Origin: Geosiphon pyriformis | Lineage: Eukaryota; Glomeromycota; Glomeromycetes; Archaeosporales; Geosiphonaceae | Assembly: GCA_016748015.1 (NCBI GenBank) | Contig: JAAOMT010000672.1 | Coordinates: 443,094 to 507,093 of the forward strand | Direction of reading: 5' to 3' | Length of the DNA stretch: 64,000 nt | Part shown: positions 34,757 through 47,859 of the stretch, piece after piece | Position numbering within the stretch: the first letter of the stretch is position 1 | How the letters are laid out: every line of letters begins with the position of its first letter | Made by a program: the position numbers and the translations under genes | Notes under the pieces: model-generated | What the model was told of the DNA's origin: nothing | Databases searched by the model: none | Seen by the model: only the letters and a program-made list of their open reading frames with translations

Positions 34757-37700
34757 GGCAAATTCTCAGTCCTAAAATAAAAACCACAAATTTTGGAAAG
34801 AAATGATCAGGAATGGAGGAGTTTGAAAGATTTCTTTAACTCATTTGGCAGACAAGAATTGTATCAAGAAATTTCCTCACAAAAAATTACGTTCCTTAAT
34901 AGAAATGAATTAATAAAACGGTGTCAGATAGTTGAGATTAGGTTATTTATTTAAAATTAAAAATTTCTTAGGAATTAAAAATACATGAACTTTATAAAAC
35001 CTGCCCAAATAATTTTGGTCAATGTTTAGTATTTCATTCATTTATAAAACTCTGTTTTCTTTTTTACACGGGCTATTAGTTATCGATTATGATGACCCTT
35101 TCAACAGATTTTATTATTTAAAAAAGTTAATAATTTAATAAAAAAATAAAATTTGAAAATTATAAGTTTAAGAATAATTACTGATTTACCCTAAATTTTA
35201 AAAATCTGGGAATTTCAGATTGAATTATGATATTCTAAAGTTTTCTTTATTGTAGATGGTTATTCCCAATAGATTGAGAATTTTCAAGGAGCAAGTTTCA
35301 ATCAAGACAGAAATCGTAATATAAATCATAGGGAAAATTGTCAATGAGCAATTCTCCTCTATTTTTGATTATCCTAATTTAGATTGAAAATTGACGCAAT
35401 AAATTAATTTGAACAGATATAAGCGTGTAATGATCCCGAATTTTTCGAAAAATTACTAATATTCAAAATAATTAATCATATTATATTTTTCCCAATTTTT
35501 TAGTTCATCTACAAACCATTTATTTTAAATAAAAACCGAATGCGAATAATGACTCTTTCGCATATCAAAAAATTATATCAAAAAATTTAAATTTTAACCG
35601 AAAATATTCTTATTTCTATAAAAATTTTTACAATATTAAGTAATTCAATAAAATAATAAACTTTTAGAAAAATTATTTAAAACTATTTAAATTAATTTTG
35701 GTGTTTTATTTTTTATTTTCAAATTTGAATAATATAATTAAATATTTATTTTATTTACTTTCTAACCTATAAATTAAATAAAACAAATTTTAATCTTGAT
35801 AATATAAAATAAAAACAACAATATTTATCAAAAATATTTTGTATTTAACAGCATTAAAAAATACGCAATTAGATTAAAAAAAATTATTTTTAATTCAAAT
35901 TTTTTTTTATACCAAATTTTTAATTTTTTAATCAAAAAATCTTTCTTCAATGTTAAAATAAAACTAATTAATAGAAAATTATAAAAAAAATTGGTTTTTA
36001 ATATATATTATTATTAATTTTATCTTATTATTCACTCACTTTTGGCTGATAATTAAAAATCTTATTAAAAATAAAGCAACATTGTTTATATTCCAAAATT
36101 AAATAGTATTTGAATAAGCTACAATCACTATAATGGTTAATCATCATATAATTTTAATTCTAAATTATATATAGTAATAATTAGTTTATTTTTTATTTAT
36201 GCTTATAATATTAATCCAGATGTTATTTCAATCTATCTAAACATATAAATGTCCCATATTAAACGCGACCTCATCAAAACCGAATCCAACACCCCTTCGT
36301 TAGAAAATTTTATTTTTATTTTAAATTTAAATTTAAAACTAAATAATAAATTTAAAATTTCTGTATTTATTATGAATATTCAATATATATATCTCTATAT
36401 TAATAAGCTTAGAAATGTTTTTAAAATGATTTAACAAATGAATAATATTTTATTATTTTTTACAATCAATAAATTTGCAATTGTGAACTATATAAAATAA
36501 CTTTAAAAAATACAAATATACCAAAAATTCTGTTTTTGAAAAAGTAATGTTTAAAAAAGAGATAATGTCACCTTTTGCAATTTTTTAACTACTTTAATAA
36601 ATAAATTGTAATGAATTTTTTTTAATATAATACCACTACTTCTAATTATATTATCGTTATTTATAGTTTTATTATTATTTTTTAGCTCATTATTTATTTT
36701 TTTATTTATTACACTAGCCAATTACTCTTTTAGTAAATTTTTTTTTAGTTAATATTATCATATGCTCTTATTTACATCATAATTTGCAATATTTTAATAT
36801 TATATAAAATTATATTTGATATTATTATTATTATTCAAAGTGATCATTATTTAAATTTTGGTTTTCATTTAAAATAATGTTTTAAATAATGAGTTTAATT
36901 AAAAAATATTTTCTTGAGTTTTTAAGTAATGTAAGAATGATAAGAAAATGCTAAAAGTAATATTTTGCATATAATATTATTTATTATTTATTTAAAATTT
37001 TATTTATTTATATAATTAAACAAACTTTAGATGTATTTCCCAATTATTTACTTAATATATATTAGTATTTCTGCATATGTTTAAACTTAAAAAAACATGT
37101 TTTGTTTCATACTTTTTCTTATTACATTATATTTTTATCACTTTTGAAATTATGGCTTAATACAAAATTCACGTTTTTCAAGTTGTTTTAACAATACTTT
37201 TTTATTATAAACTTTGAACATGTCATAAATATTGTGTTTATTTGTAGTTTTCATATTCAGTATAATAATTTTGTAATAATTTTTATGTTTTTTTGAGATC
37301 CACTGTGTATCATTAAGTCATTTTAGATGCATACGCAATTATTTTTTATAATGCTGCTTTCATAAAAATTTTTATTAAAAGTCACTTAATATATTATTGA
37401 ATTATCTATTCAATAAATAAAAAACTGTTTAAATGAGTTCAATAACAACTTATTATTATTATCAAAAATTAACTTTCTGAAATTTATCAATGTATTCATA
37501 AAGTTTTTTAGCTAATTTGTCAAATTTTTATTATCGTCTTAAAAGTTTTTATAAAATCTTTTCAAGAAAAATAATTACCAATAGAGTAATTATTCTTAAT
37601 ATATTTCAACATTTTATATACTTGTTACAATAATTTGCTTTTGACATTATATTAGAAAAATAACATATAATTTTCATTAAAGTTTTATTGAACCTAAACT

Positions 37701-40519
37701 TTATCATTTAATATTCTTAATTTTATCAAATTAATTATTTCTACATTAACTAAAAAAATTTTAATGAAAAATTAATAACAATAAGAAACATTTCATACAT
37801 TTTAAAGCAGTTTTAAGAGAGAAATCTTTATAATAGGAAAATTTTACTTTTACGTTCGTTTTCCATAATAAATATTTAAATATAATTAGACTTTTATGTT
37901 ATTCTATTTTGTATTTTAAAGAACCAAGTAAAATTATTTAATGTAAAAAATTAAAAACTAAAAAAATATTTATTTATTTATTCAAGTATAGCTATATGTT
38001 TAAATTAGAATACTTTAATTATTTTTATTAATTATTATAAATTATGTTTTTGGTATTTTTTCAAAAAGATTTCAACTTATAAAAAAATTAATTAATTTGA
38101 GAAACAATAAAAAAAATATTATTAATAAATTCTATATTGTTGTATAATAGCTATACAGTTTAAATTTGTCTTAAATTCAACATTTTGTTTTAAAATTAAA
38201 ATTTAAAGGTAAATATTGTTTTATATCTATATACCACACACCACATATTTCTGAATTGAATCGTCAAAAATAATTGATTGTCAATGAAGCACTTTTTATG
38301 AGCTCATTAGATCGAAGTCTGCAACTATTCTAAATAAATTTTGGGATCAATTAAGTGAGGTATTATTCATATAATGAATAATTAAAAATTCTCTTTTTAT
38401 TCAATTATTGTAAAGATTTATATTTGAACTTTTGCTTAAAATATACAATTCATGCATAATTTTTTATGCGTTATGTAAAGAGTCGAATTTTTCTGAGTAT
38501 TAAAACTGATCGCATTTATTTAAAAAAAATGTGAACACACATATCCATTATTATTATTATTACAATGACCACAAATTAAAGAATATTACAAAAAACTTGA
38601 TTTATTATGTGTTGTTATAATACTTATAATCTTGATTAATAAAACACCAAAATAAGTTGAATAAAATTATTTAAAGTTTTAGAAAAACATATTTTTTACA
38701 CCTTTCACAAAAAACTATTCAAGAATTTTGCTTACTATTAGAAAACAAATAACATTAAAAAATAAAATTATAGTATATTCTATTATTAATTCACAAAAAC
38801 TGTTATAAAAAGACAATAAATTAGAAAAATACATGATTAAATATATGACTGCTAAAATACTTTTTTCTCATAATGTAATTAAAAAATTTTGTTTATTAAT
38901 ACAATTTTATTATATGAAAAACAACTTCAAATATATAGATAATAATAGAAATTTTAAGTGAAATTTTAAAAGTTTTGATTATTGCAAAACACTTATATAA
39001 AAAATTTGGTCTTGTGAATTCAAAACTTACATTATTAGAGCTATTATACACTTTGCAAATTATTTCATTTTGTCAAAACTTAATCTTTTAAAAAGAATAA
39101 TATTATGATTAAATCTTTTGGTTTTTAGTTTTATTAATTGTTTAATCACATATATTAATTATTAACCTAATTATTAAATGAACTATAATTGTAATTACTA
39201 ATTTGATTATTGATTTTTTTTTTAATAAATTTTCATAAAACTTTTCAATGTCATAAAAAAATATTTTACACAAATTAAGTTTTAAAAACAATTTAATAAT
39301 AATATCAATTTTTTTTAGATTTTTTCAACTTACAAATTATAATATTGAATAAATATTTAGTAAAAAGTACAAATAATATCTGTTATTAAATTCTAAAAAA
39401 GTTAATTTAAGATATAAAATTATAGTAGCTATATTATTCTTTGCTAATAATAAAAAGTATTTTTTTATTTTCAATTTTTTTTTTGGAAAAAATAATGTCT
39501 GAAATATTTATAAAACTGATTCTTTACATTAAATATTTCTACTTTTTTAGCTAAATTTTTTCTTTATTTGTTTTTTATTATATAATAACTATTTTCTTTG
39601 TTATATGTTAAAAATTTATTTCAACCTGTAACAATATTAATAGATATTTTAATTTATAGATTTTTTTATTAATTAAAGCTAAAAAATTTTAAAGTGGTTT
39701 AAAAATTCAAAAATTCAAGAAAATATTAATGTATATATAATAATAAATGCTTTTATTACAAACTATTTTCTAAGTAATAAGCTCTACAACTGTGTATTAA
39801 ATTTATTCGAAAAAATTTCTTGTTAACTTAATTTATTTTGTAAATTTTTTTGAAACATAGAACTAATTTAATTTTATTGTAATTAAAAAACAAAACTTAG
39901 TAACAATAATATTCTTAAAGCTTTTGTTTTTTTTAAAAAAATTATTTATTATTTGTTTAATACAATCTATAAAATTCTGTTAAACTTTATTCTAAAAGTT
40001 AGATAACTTATAAATTGTTTACATAAAAAAATATTATTATTTATATCTGCATTTTTTGTAAGTAAATTTTTAATAATATATTTTTGAATACTGAATTAAT
40101 TTTGTTTACTTGAAAAAAAGAGATAAAATAAATTTTTTTTCAATAGAATAAAAAAAAGTAATATTATTAATACACATATTTTTTCCAAACTTTTTAATAA
40201 AGTCTATTTTATTTTGTTCAATTATTAAAGTTTAGAATTAAATAAATTAGACTCTAATAACTTAAATAATATTAATTAAAATTATTTTTTATTTTTTTAT
40301 AATAATTTTTATATTTAGACTTTGTATTTTTACAAATACCAGCTTTTTAATTTAAGATTTAAAAAGTTTTATATTAGTATAATAATAAGCAATTAAACTT
40401 TAATAAAAAACTTTTTTCTTTCATCAATCCCCTAATCACAATAAAAACTAAGAAGTTGTTAAAAGAAATACAATTTTTTTTTTCCTTTTTTTCCTAGTTT
40501 TTTATAGTTATTTCCTTTA
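34754..40519. other. Extremely AT-rich gene desert
   Basis: Nearly 6 kb of sequence with very high A+T and no exon, tRNA or element that I can support. A small less-AT-rich island near 36255-36305 (start of a 61-codon plus frame) is the only departure and is too short to call. Confidence 0.65.
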
Positions 40520-42490
40520 ACATGACCCCTTTTGTTACTATGGATCCAGTGGGCTTTTTTGCTAGTGGTTCTGGTTCTGCTTTGGCTGGGTTGAGAATCT
40601 AATTCAGCACTAAAAAAAAGCATGCATAGAGAGTGTCTACTCTTGCAGTCCCTTGTACAAAAAATCTAAAAAATCTGATGTTATTAGTAGTGTGGTGAAC
40701 TTGTCAGCTGGACCTATACCTATCAGCATATTATAAACTATCTGTAGTAAATGCAAAGTGTTTTAAAATAGTGAAGTGGAAAGTAAAAAAGCTAGTGTTA
40801 GTGAAATATCCAATGTTGAAAATATAAACAACATGATAGCCAAGAAAACAAGTTACATAGATTCAAATGCTTCTGAAACTGATGATATAGTGGATGACAC
40901 AACTCCGAAAAAAACATGTACAAGAATATTTGTTTTAGATAAGCTGCAAAAATGCTCTCTTTCAAGAATTTGAATGACAATAATGCTGAATTGGTGCTGC
41001 TTGTGCCTAAGTTTTTTGAGTCTCAATTTTTTCTATTGGCTAAATCATAGAATAAGAAAGTTAAGAATTTTAATTCTGCTAAATTATTCACTTTGAATAT
41101 AGAGCTGTTGACAATATTTGAAAAAACTAATAGTAATAAATTAATTGCAATAAAAAAAATTTTCTATCAAATTAATGGTTTTGAAGGAGCTTCCACTCCC
41201 TCAAAATTTTCAAAAATTATTAAATTATTATTTACATCTGAAATAAATTTGAAAAAAACTAGAGAAATGGCAATTAGTGAAAAGATTTTGGTCAATAATA
41301 ATCTTAGGAAAGTAAATAGCTAATCAGATTAGAAAGTGATCATTAAAGAGATCCCAGTTGATCTTCTCAAATCTACTGTGGAATTTGTTTTTTTCTAAGT
41401 TTAGCAAGATTGTATCAATCAAGTTGTAATTAATTGGTTTATGACAAAAGGCTTTGATGAAATATGAATCATCTAAGATAGCTGATTTAGTCACAGCTAA
41501 ATAGTCTGTTTTTATGGGAAAAGATTCTGTTTATATGGCAAAGGTTATTGGTAATAAATAAACATAGGCATCCAGGAATCAGCATCAGGTTTTGTTGTAT
41601 ATGTTTTCAATTAGTACTACTGTTTATGACTTATCTGAATTATTAGTTTTTTATAATAAAAAAACTTGTATTATTGGCCATAATCCGAATTTATATGTGC
41701 ATAATAGGTGTATTGTGATGTGTTTTAAAGATAAAACATCCAAATTGGCTGCTATTGGCTCTATTCCTGTGTTTAAAAATATGAATTTACACTGAACTGG
41801 TCTTTCATTGGCTTGTTGTGCTTGTTATAAATAATTTGGTTATATATCTGTTAATTGTGCAATAGGTGAGAATTCTGGTGGTTATGGTAAGTGAGTGGTA
41901 ACTTTTTAGGATCATGTCTGCTTGGCCAATATTTATAAAAAGAAGCAGACACTTATTGATTGTTCAGTTTTTTTTGGTGGCAAGACTTGAGTCCAGATTG
42001 CTAGTGGTTTTTCCTTTTGTATAATCTTTTCAAATTTTTTTAGTACTGGTTTGTTTTTGGGAAACCCATTTCAATGGTTTTCAATTCTCTTAGTAATTCC
42101 TATCTGGTTGATTGTTTGGCTTCTTTAGAGCACTCTTTGGAGCTTTTGGTGGATCAAGTTTCTGTTATTATAAAAAAACTGAGCTTTGTGGAATTGGTGC
42201 CTTTGGCATCCAAGTCCCATGTATCTTTTTTGGTTATTTCAGCATCTTTAGCTTCTAATTTAAATTCGGATATGATTTTGGATGACATATTAGTGTCTCC
42301 TGCCTTTTTTTTCAATTGTTGTGAATACAGTTGCTGATTTTAGCTCAAATAGCTCTAAGGTTTTGACTACCAAAATAGGTAAGTTAGAATCTAAAATGGT
42401 GGCTTTGGAGGTGTCAGTTGAATCAGTTTTGGAAAGATTGGATTGTTTGTGCTCTGGTTTGAGTTTGTTAGCTCTTTTTATTCCTCAATA
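40520..42490 (+). pseudogene. LINE ORF1 relic
   Basis: Readable pieces include KKASVSEISNVENINNMIAK (40776 on), LIAIKKIFYQINGFEGASTP (41093-41323), an RRM-like stretch (RCIVMCFKDKTSKLAAIGS, 41592-41795) and a Cys-rich piece just after it (LACCACYK), probably the nucleic-acid-binding knuckle. A coiled-coil-like piece (LASLEHSLELLVDQVSVIIK) lies at 42115-42175. Stops separate the pieces, so no full ORF1 remains. Confidence 0.7.
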
Positions 42491-42494
42491 AGTA

Positions 42495-43300
42495 ATATTA
42501 TATGAAAAATTGCTACATGTAATGTTTGTGGTATTAATGTTTCTGCCAAGCAGAAGAACACTATCCATTGACATAAAGATTCTGGAAATTTGGTTTCAAT
42601 AATTATGGAGACAAAGTTGAGATTTGACAGTAGACTATAGGATAAAAATAAATTTAATAATGTTAGAGTTTTTTTATCTGGATTAGACAAAAGATTTCTT
42701 GGTGCTGGGGTGGCAATCATTATAGATGTTTCTCTAACTTATTATATATGTAAGATTTCTAAAGTGTCTGAATGGCTTCTCTCTGTCAGGTTGCTTTTCA
42801 AGAATAAATTTTCTGTTTTGATTCTGGGGCTTTATGCTAGTGCCTTCTTGGCTGCTCATTTTTTTCAGACTAGTAATATTAATTTTTTAATAGCTAAGAC
42901 TGTAAATGAGTCTTTTTTTGTTGTATTAGGTGGGAGTTTTAATGAAAATGGTTTCTACAGATATGTAAGTTTCAAAAAATACTTCAATTTAGAACTGGTC
43001 AATTCTTTGTAAAGAAGTCCAATTGCAAAGAATTCTATGTGAAAAAATTCAAGAGATGTAGAAAAGACAATTGATTACATATTTATTTCTTTAAATTTGG
43101 TTAATGCAGTAGTGAATCATAATGTTGTGGATGTCAGTAAACATTTTGACACCAATTACCAAACAGTTTCTATGTCTGTGAATTTGGATGGGCTTTTGGA
43201 TGCGCAATTAAACTCTATTCACAGACAGACTAATAGGAACTGGTGGAAATTTGATTTTAAGGATGCTGATAATACAAAGTGAAACAATTTTAAAAATGCC
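42495..43300 (+). pseudogene. LINE AP-like endonuclease relic
   Basis: Pieces of the apurinic-like endonuclease in order: CNVCGINVSAKQKN near 42515, METKLRF near 42605, LSGLDKRFLGAGVAIIIDVS (about 42677-42735), a strand reading FSVLILGLYASA, then FVVLGGSFNENG (42917-42955; the family has GGDFNENG, so the Asp is changed), and a C-terminal piece near 43140. The substitution and the interrupting stops suggest an inactive enzyme. Confidence 0.7.
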
Positions 43301-43999
43301 ACAGCAGTTAATACAACAATGTTCTTTAATGAATTTACAGTCTTTATAAAGTTTTCAGATTTGAGTGCAATGTGAGATGTTGTTTACAAGATTATAACTT
43401 TTTTGGCTAATGAAATATTTAAAAAGAAATAGTTTAAGGGCTATGATGATGTTTTCACTAAGGATTCTTCTAAGTTTCATAAACTGGAGCTTTTGGTTTC
43501 AAAGATTGTCAAGGCTTCTCGTGAAGAGAGTCCTGACAGATTTATATTCTTTATGAAATACTAGAATTTTTTGAACAGCAGCAGAGCTTTGGTTATTTAG
43601 GATCTTATGGACTCTGATGTAAATTTTGATCATGTACATTCAGTTCTTTTTAGTGTGAGGAAATTTTATTGTGTATCTAAGCTTGCTGAATTTTTGAGAG
43701 CTAAAAAATTAAGAATTAGGTCAGTTATTAATAAAAAAATAGAAAATTTTGTGATTGATAAGAATTATATAATCAAGAGTGTGTTGAAACGTTCTTTTTG
43801 AAAAATAGTTTTGGACTATTTAGTCATTGAGAATGAACTAATTTTGGAACCCAAACTGGTTAAAGTTAAGGTGAATTTGATCATGGAAGGCTGAACTAAA
43901 AAGCACAAAATGGAGGCTAATTTTTTTGATAAGTGGTTTTATTAATATCAGTCTTTGGAGTACATTTTTAATGATGCTTTCTAGAATGTAATAGGTCTG

Positions 44000-44890
44000 G
44001 TTGGCTTTGATGAGTTATTTAGTGTGGTTTCTAATTTGTCTGATGATAAGACTGCTGGTTTTTCTGGAATTTCAAATGAGCTTTAGAAACATTGTGACAG
44101 GACAATTTTGGATATGCTTTTGGTGCTTTTGAATTCTTGTTTGTCTTGTGAATTGGTGTTTTATACTTAAAAGAAAACTTGGGTCTTAATAATCTCTAAG
44201 TTGTATGAGTGAAAAAACATTCTCACTAATATTTAGCCAATTGTTTTAATTGAGACATTCCATAAAATTCTTTCCAAAATTTTCTCAGACAGAATTTTAT
44301 TGGCATGTAACACTTTTAATATTTTGTGTGAGGACAATTTTTCAGTTTTAAAGAGTACAATAATGCAGCCTCCTATTTTTACTGTTGGTTTGGTCATTGA
44401 AGATGCTCTAAAAAAGAATTATGAACTCTGGTTGGTCTTACAAGACATGTGAAAAGCCTATGACTCTATTGGGTAGAAACATTTTAGAAAAAGCTTAGTT
44501 AGGATGAAAATATATGGCAAGTTTATTAGATTTTTTGGTGGCATTTACAATGATCATGTCAATAAGGTTATAACAGATTTTGGGCTAACAAATAGATATT
44601 GGATGCATGATGGTTTAAACCAGGAAGAAGTGTTCTCACTGTTTCTTTGGCACATATTTTATAATTTACTTCTGTGTGAGGTCAAGAGACAAAAAAGTAT
44701 ATGTGGATACAGGCTAAATTTTTATTATATTGCCAGAATAGATTGTCTAAAATCTCAAGCTAGATTAATGTTTTTTTTGCTGCTGGTGCTTTTGTCAATG
44801 ACACAATCTGAATTGATAGCAGCCAAACTGTGAGCTAATACATTCTCAATGTTACTAGTGAATTTTTTTGAATTAATGACATTTCTATCA
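44000..44890 (+). pseudogene. LINE reverse transcriptase relic
   Basis: RT blocks are visible in order: DDKTAGFSGISNEL (44040), IVLIETFHKILSKIFSDRIL (44243 on), LWLVLQDM-stop-KAYDS (44430-44468, block A), HDGLNQEEVFSLFLWHIFYN (44607 on, block B), and FVNDT (44791-44805). The last is the catalytic FVDDT box with the first Asp changed to Asn. In-frame TGA codons sit in block A and just after the FVNDT box. Inactive. Confidence 0.85.
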
Positions 44891-45060
44891 ATAATAACAA
44901 GACAATAGTCATTCTTATTAATTGCAGAGTTAATTGCCCCAATTTGTCTATCAGTGATTTACCTATTTTTATTGCTAAAAAGGGCAAATCCCATTGTTAC
45001 TTGAGTATTTTTTATTAACTGAGAGTTTGTCAAAGCCTAGTTTGGCTAAGATGTATTCTA

Positions 45061-46310
45061 ATGTCTGTTTTTTTTGCCAATCTTGTTCTGAAAAAGACTG
45101 TTTCTGATAAGCAATTTTTGTATTTGGTGTTAGCAGTTTTTTATCTCATTGTTAACTACAGAATGCAATTCAGCTTTGTTTCCATTAGTGTATACAATAA
45201 ATGGGATGCTTTAATCTATAAAAGATTAAAGTTAAAATCTGGTCTGCCTTTCAATTTTCCCAATGCTGCACTCTGTTATCCTTTGTTGTATGGTTTGAAA
45301 ACTTTTAAGCAAATTCAGGCTGAAAACAAAGTAGCTTCTGTAGTGTGTTTTACAAACTCTGTTGGAATTTTAAGTCATTTGTTTTTATACTGGTCTTATA
45401 ACTTGCAAGTTCTGTTTTGGAGCCCACTATACTCTTTGGTCTCTTCTGCTTATATCAAGATTAGTGCTTCTAATAATTTTTTGACAAGTGTGGTTCATAT
45501 TTTTCTTAGGTGTAGGTTGTCTTTGAATGGTCATATGAACAGTTTTTTCTATCTTTGTGATAGAACTTCTATATTATTAGTTCTTGACAGATCTGAATTT
45601 TTTAAGTTTTTTCCATCCTTTCAGTGCTATGATATTGCTTTCATAAAGCAGCTTTATTATAAGAATAGTTCTGTTTTCGACTAGAAAACATTTAAGCATT
45701 AAAAAAAAATAGATTTACATGGCTCTGTTCCTGACTGGTTTGGGTATTTTATTAACTTCTTTAATGATGTAGTTTCTTCTTTTACTCATTTAGCTTCTTT
45801 GGGTGTTTCTGATTCTTCAAATGTTTTAGAGACTGGTAAATTTAAGCTTGTATGGGATCATTTGCTGAATATTATGACTGATAGTCTTTCTGTCTATACT
45901 AATAGATCTCTGAAAAACTTGGGAAGTGTAGATGTTAGGGCTGGTGCAGCAATCTATTTTAAGAATATTAATCTGGGTTTAGAGGTCAGGGTTTTAAGTC
46001 TTATGTCTTTTATATTAGCAGAACTGCAAGCTGTTGCATTGGCTCTCAAGTGTGTTTCTTTTTTTTAGCTTAGTTTGCCTTTTTACTAACAGTTAGATTG
46101 CTTTGGATGTGTGTAAATTGGATTTAAGTTTAATGCATCTGAATTTTTGGAATTAATTTTGAGTTAAGCATTAGCACATAGTAAACATTGTTCAAAAAAA
46201 GAATTTAAACAATAATTGGCACAAAGTAAATAAGCATTTGGGTGTCTTAGGTAATGTGCATACTGATATGCTTACTAATACAGCTTTTCTTTCTTCTTAG
46301 TGTTTTCCTC
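45061..46310 (+). pseudogene. LINE RT thumb and RNase H relic
   Basis: A 207-codon open piece (45061-45684) covers the thumb/connection. The RNase H domain follows: VYTNRSLKNLG near 45892 (the family has YTDGSL, so the first catalytic Asp is Asn), AELQAVALAL near 46018 with the catalytic Glu kept, and NWHKVNKHLGVLGN near 46205 corresponding to the SWxKVKGHxG loop. Stops follow the Glu motif. Confidence 0.8.
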
Positions 46311-46501
46311 TCCAATTGAATAAACATTACATTATGGTTGAAAGTAGTATTATCTTTGGCAATTTTAGGCATTTTGTTTGTGGAATCTTTCAGTCCATTC
46401 ATTGTATACATTGAGAAGTCAGTTCTGATTCTAAAGTTCTGAATTGTAATTTGCTGTCAGATATTAATTGGTCTAACTAATCTTTGGTATGACATCCTGA
46501 T

Positions 46502-46780
46502 TTGCACATGGCTGCTGGTTTTATTAGTAGGTTGACAGTTAGTGCCTATACATATTTTATAAAGGCTTTATACTATTGGCTGCCAGTTGCTGTTCAGAAA
46601 TGCTTGTATAACAGGTATTACTTCAGTGTATTATGTTTGTATTGTGGTAATATTGAGATCTCAGATCATGCTTTTTCTTGTATAATTAATAATTCTGTTT
46701 ACTGTCAATTGTTGGATACCTATGTGGTTGTTTGGAGTGTGTTTTTAGGTCTTTCTTGCTTCTTTTTTTGTGTGTCTTAA
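46502..46780 (+). pseudogene. LINE C-terminal cysteine-rich segment
   Basis: An open piece reading LHMAAGFISRLTVSAYTYF and, further on, VLCLYCGNIEISDHAFSCII. The C-x2-C...H...C arrangement is typical of the end of such elements. Further fragments continue to the TAG at 47174. Confidence 0.7.
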
Positions 46781-47176
46781 TTGTTATTCTTCTGTATTTC
46801 AAATATAGCAGTATATATGGCTTTTTGCAAAGGTTTTGTTTTTAATGATTGGCTACAAAAGGCTATGTGTGTCTTTGGAGATTCTAAAATTGCTGGTCAG
46901 AAGATTGTGGACTTTGTACATGATTTCTGCTTTGCTTTTAGAGATAAGATTTAAGTTGTTTATTCTAAGCATTATGCATTCATAAAAAGAAATAGACTGA
47001 TACCATGTGATGATTTAGTTCCAGTCTCAGTTTCTGGACTGCTTTCGGTGTTTTCTGTTGGTGTGGTTAGATTGCTTGGTATTGCCAAGGCTTTTGGTAC
47101 TAGTTTTGGGTTTTGTAAATTCTGCTTGTTTTTTTTAAATATTAGAGATTCTATTTCTGTTTATATAGGTGCTTAG

Positions 47177-47855
47177 CATTGTTTTAATCAGCTTAAGTGG
47201 CTGATTATGTGTAGAAAATACATTATTCATGCCTAGTTTAGATTAATTATTTGATATATTGTACTAGATAATATTTGAATCTCACTTGTTAAATGTTAAT
47301 AAAAAAAAGTATAATAATATTTATATTAATATATATATTATTTAACAAAATAAAAATATATTTAAAATATTAAATTATAAAACTTAATTTTAAAGCATAC
47401 TGTTATTTTGTAATTAACATCCAAGTATTTTTTTTATTAATAAAAAAAATAAAGTAATTAATACATTAGAAAATTATATATAATAGGCAAAAATAATAAA
47501 ACATAGATTAATGTTTTTATTATATAAAAATTATATATAATGTTTTTATATATAAATTAAAAAAAAACATATTAAAAATTTATTTAAATTAATATTAATA
47601 TTAAAAAAATTAATTTACAAATTTTTATTCACAATTTTATATATAAAATTTATTATTTAATATAAAAAACCAAAACTTTTTCTATTTCCTATTTTTAAAA
47701 CTATAATCAGAGCAAAAAGTAAAAAAGTTTCAACAAAAAAGAGTTTTTTTATTATTAAAATAACTAAACAAAATATTTTGACAATGTTTTTTTTTAAATA
47801 TTAATAATAAAAAGCTGTTTTTGGTAGCTTCAAAAGCATTTTTTTTACCTTTGGC
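47177..47855. other. AT-rich sequence without gene
   Basis: Very AT-rich stretch between two retroelement relics; nothing recognised. Confidence 0.6.
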
Positions 47856-47859
47856 TGAT

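Larger units (their letters stand above)
40520..47176 (+). mobile_element. Decayed LINE-type retrotransposon (ORF1, EN, RT, RNase H)
   Basis: A nearly full-length non-LTR element in decay. The order on the plus strand is ORF1 with a C-rich knuckle, an AP-like endonuclease, reverse transcriptase, RNase H and a C-terminal cysteine-rich end, as in a LINE family that I recall from Rhizophagus and Gigaspora. The 5' part opens MDPVGFFASGSGSALAG near 40541; the last readable piece ends SISVYIGA before a TAG at 47174-47176. Stops and frameshifts interrupt every domain. Many stops sit where the family has Trp, Arg or Gln, as expected from C-to-T and G-to-A changes. By eye only eight CpG remain in 6.7 kb. 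No target-site duplication was identified, so the ends are approximate. Confidence 0.85.

Noticed and set aside
34541-34780. Two overlapping plus-strand frames ending in a long Lys run
   Set aside because: The Lys run is only the 56-A homopolymer read in frame; the rest has no protein-like features.
40520-47176. Possible alternative genetic code (in-frame TGA at Trp/Arg positions)
   Set aside because: TAG and TAA also interrupt, frameshifts are present, and the live genes use TGG for Trp and end with TGA, TAA or TAG. Decay explains it better.
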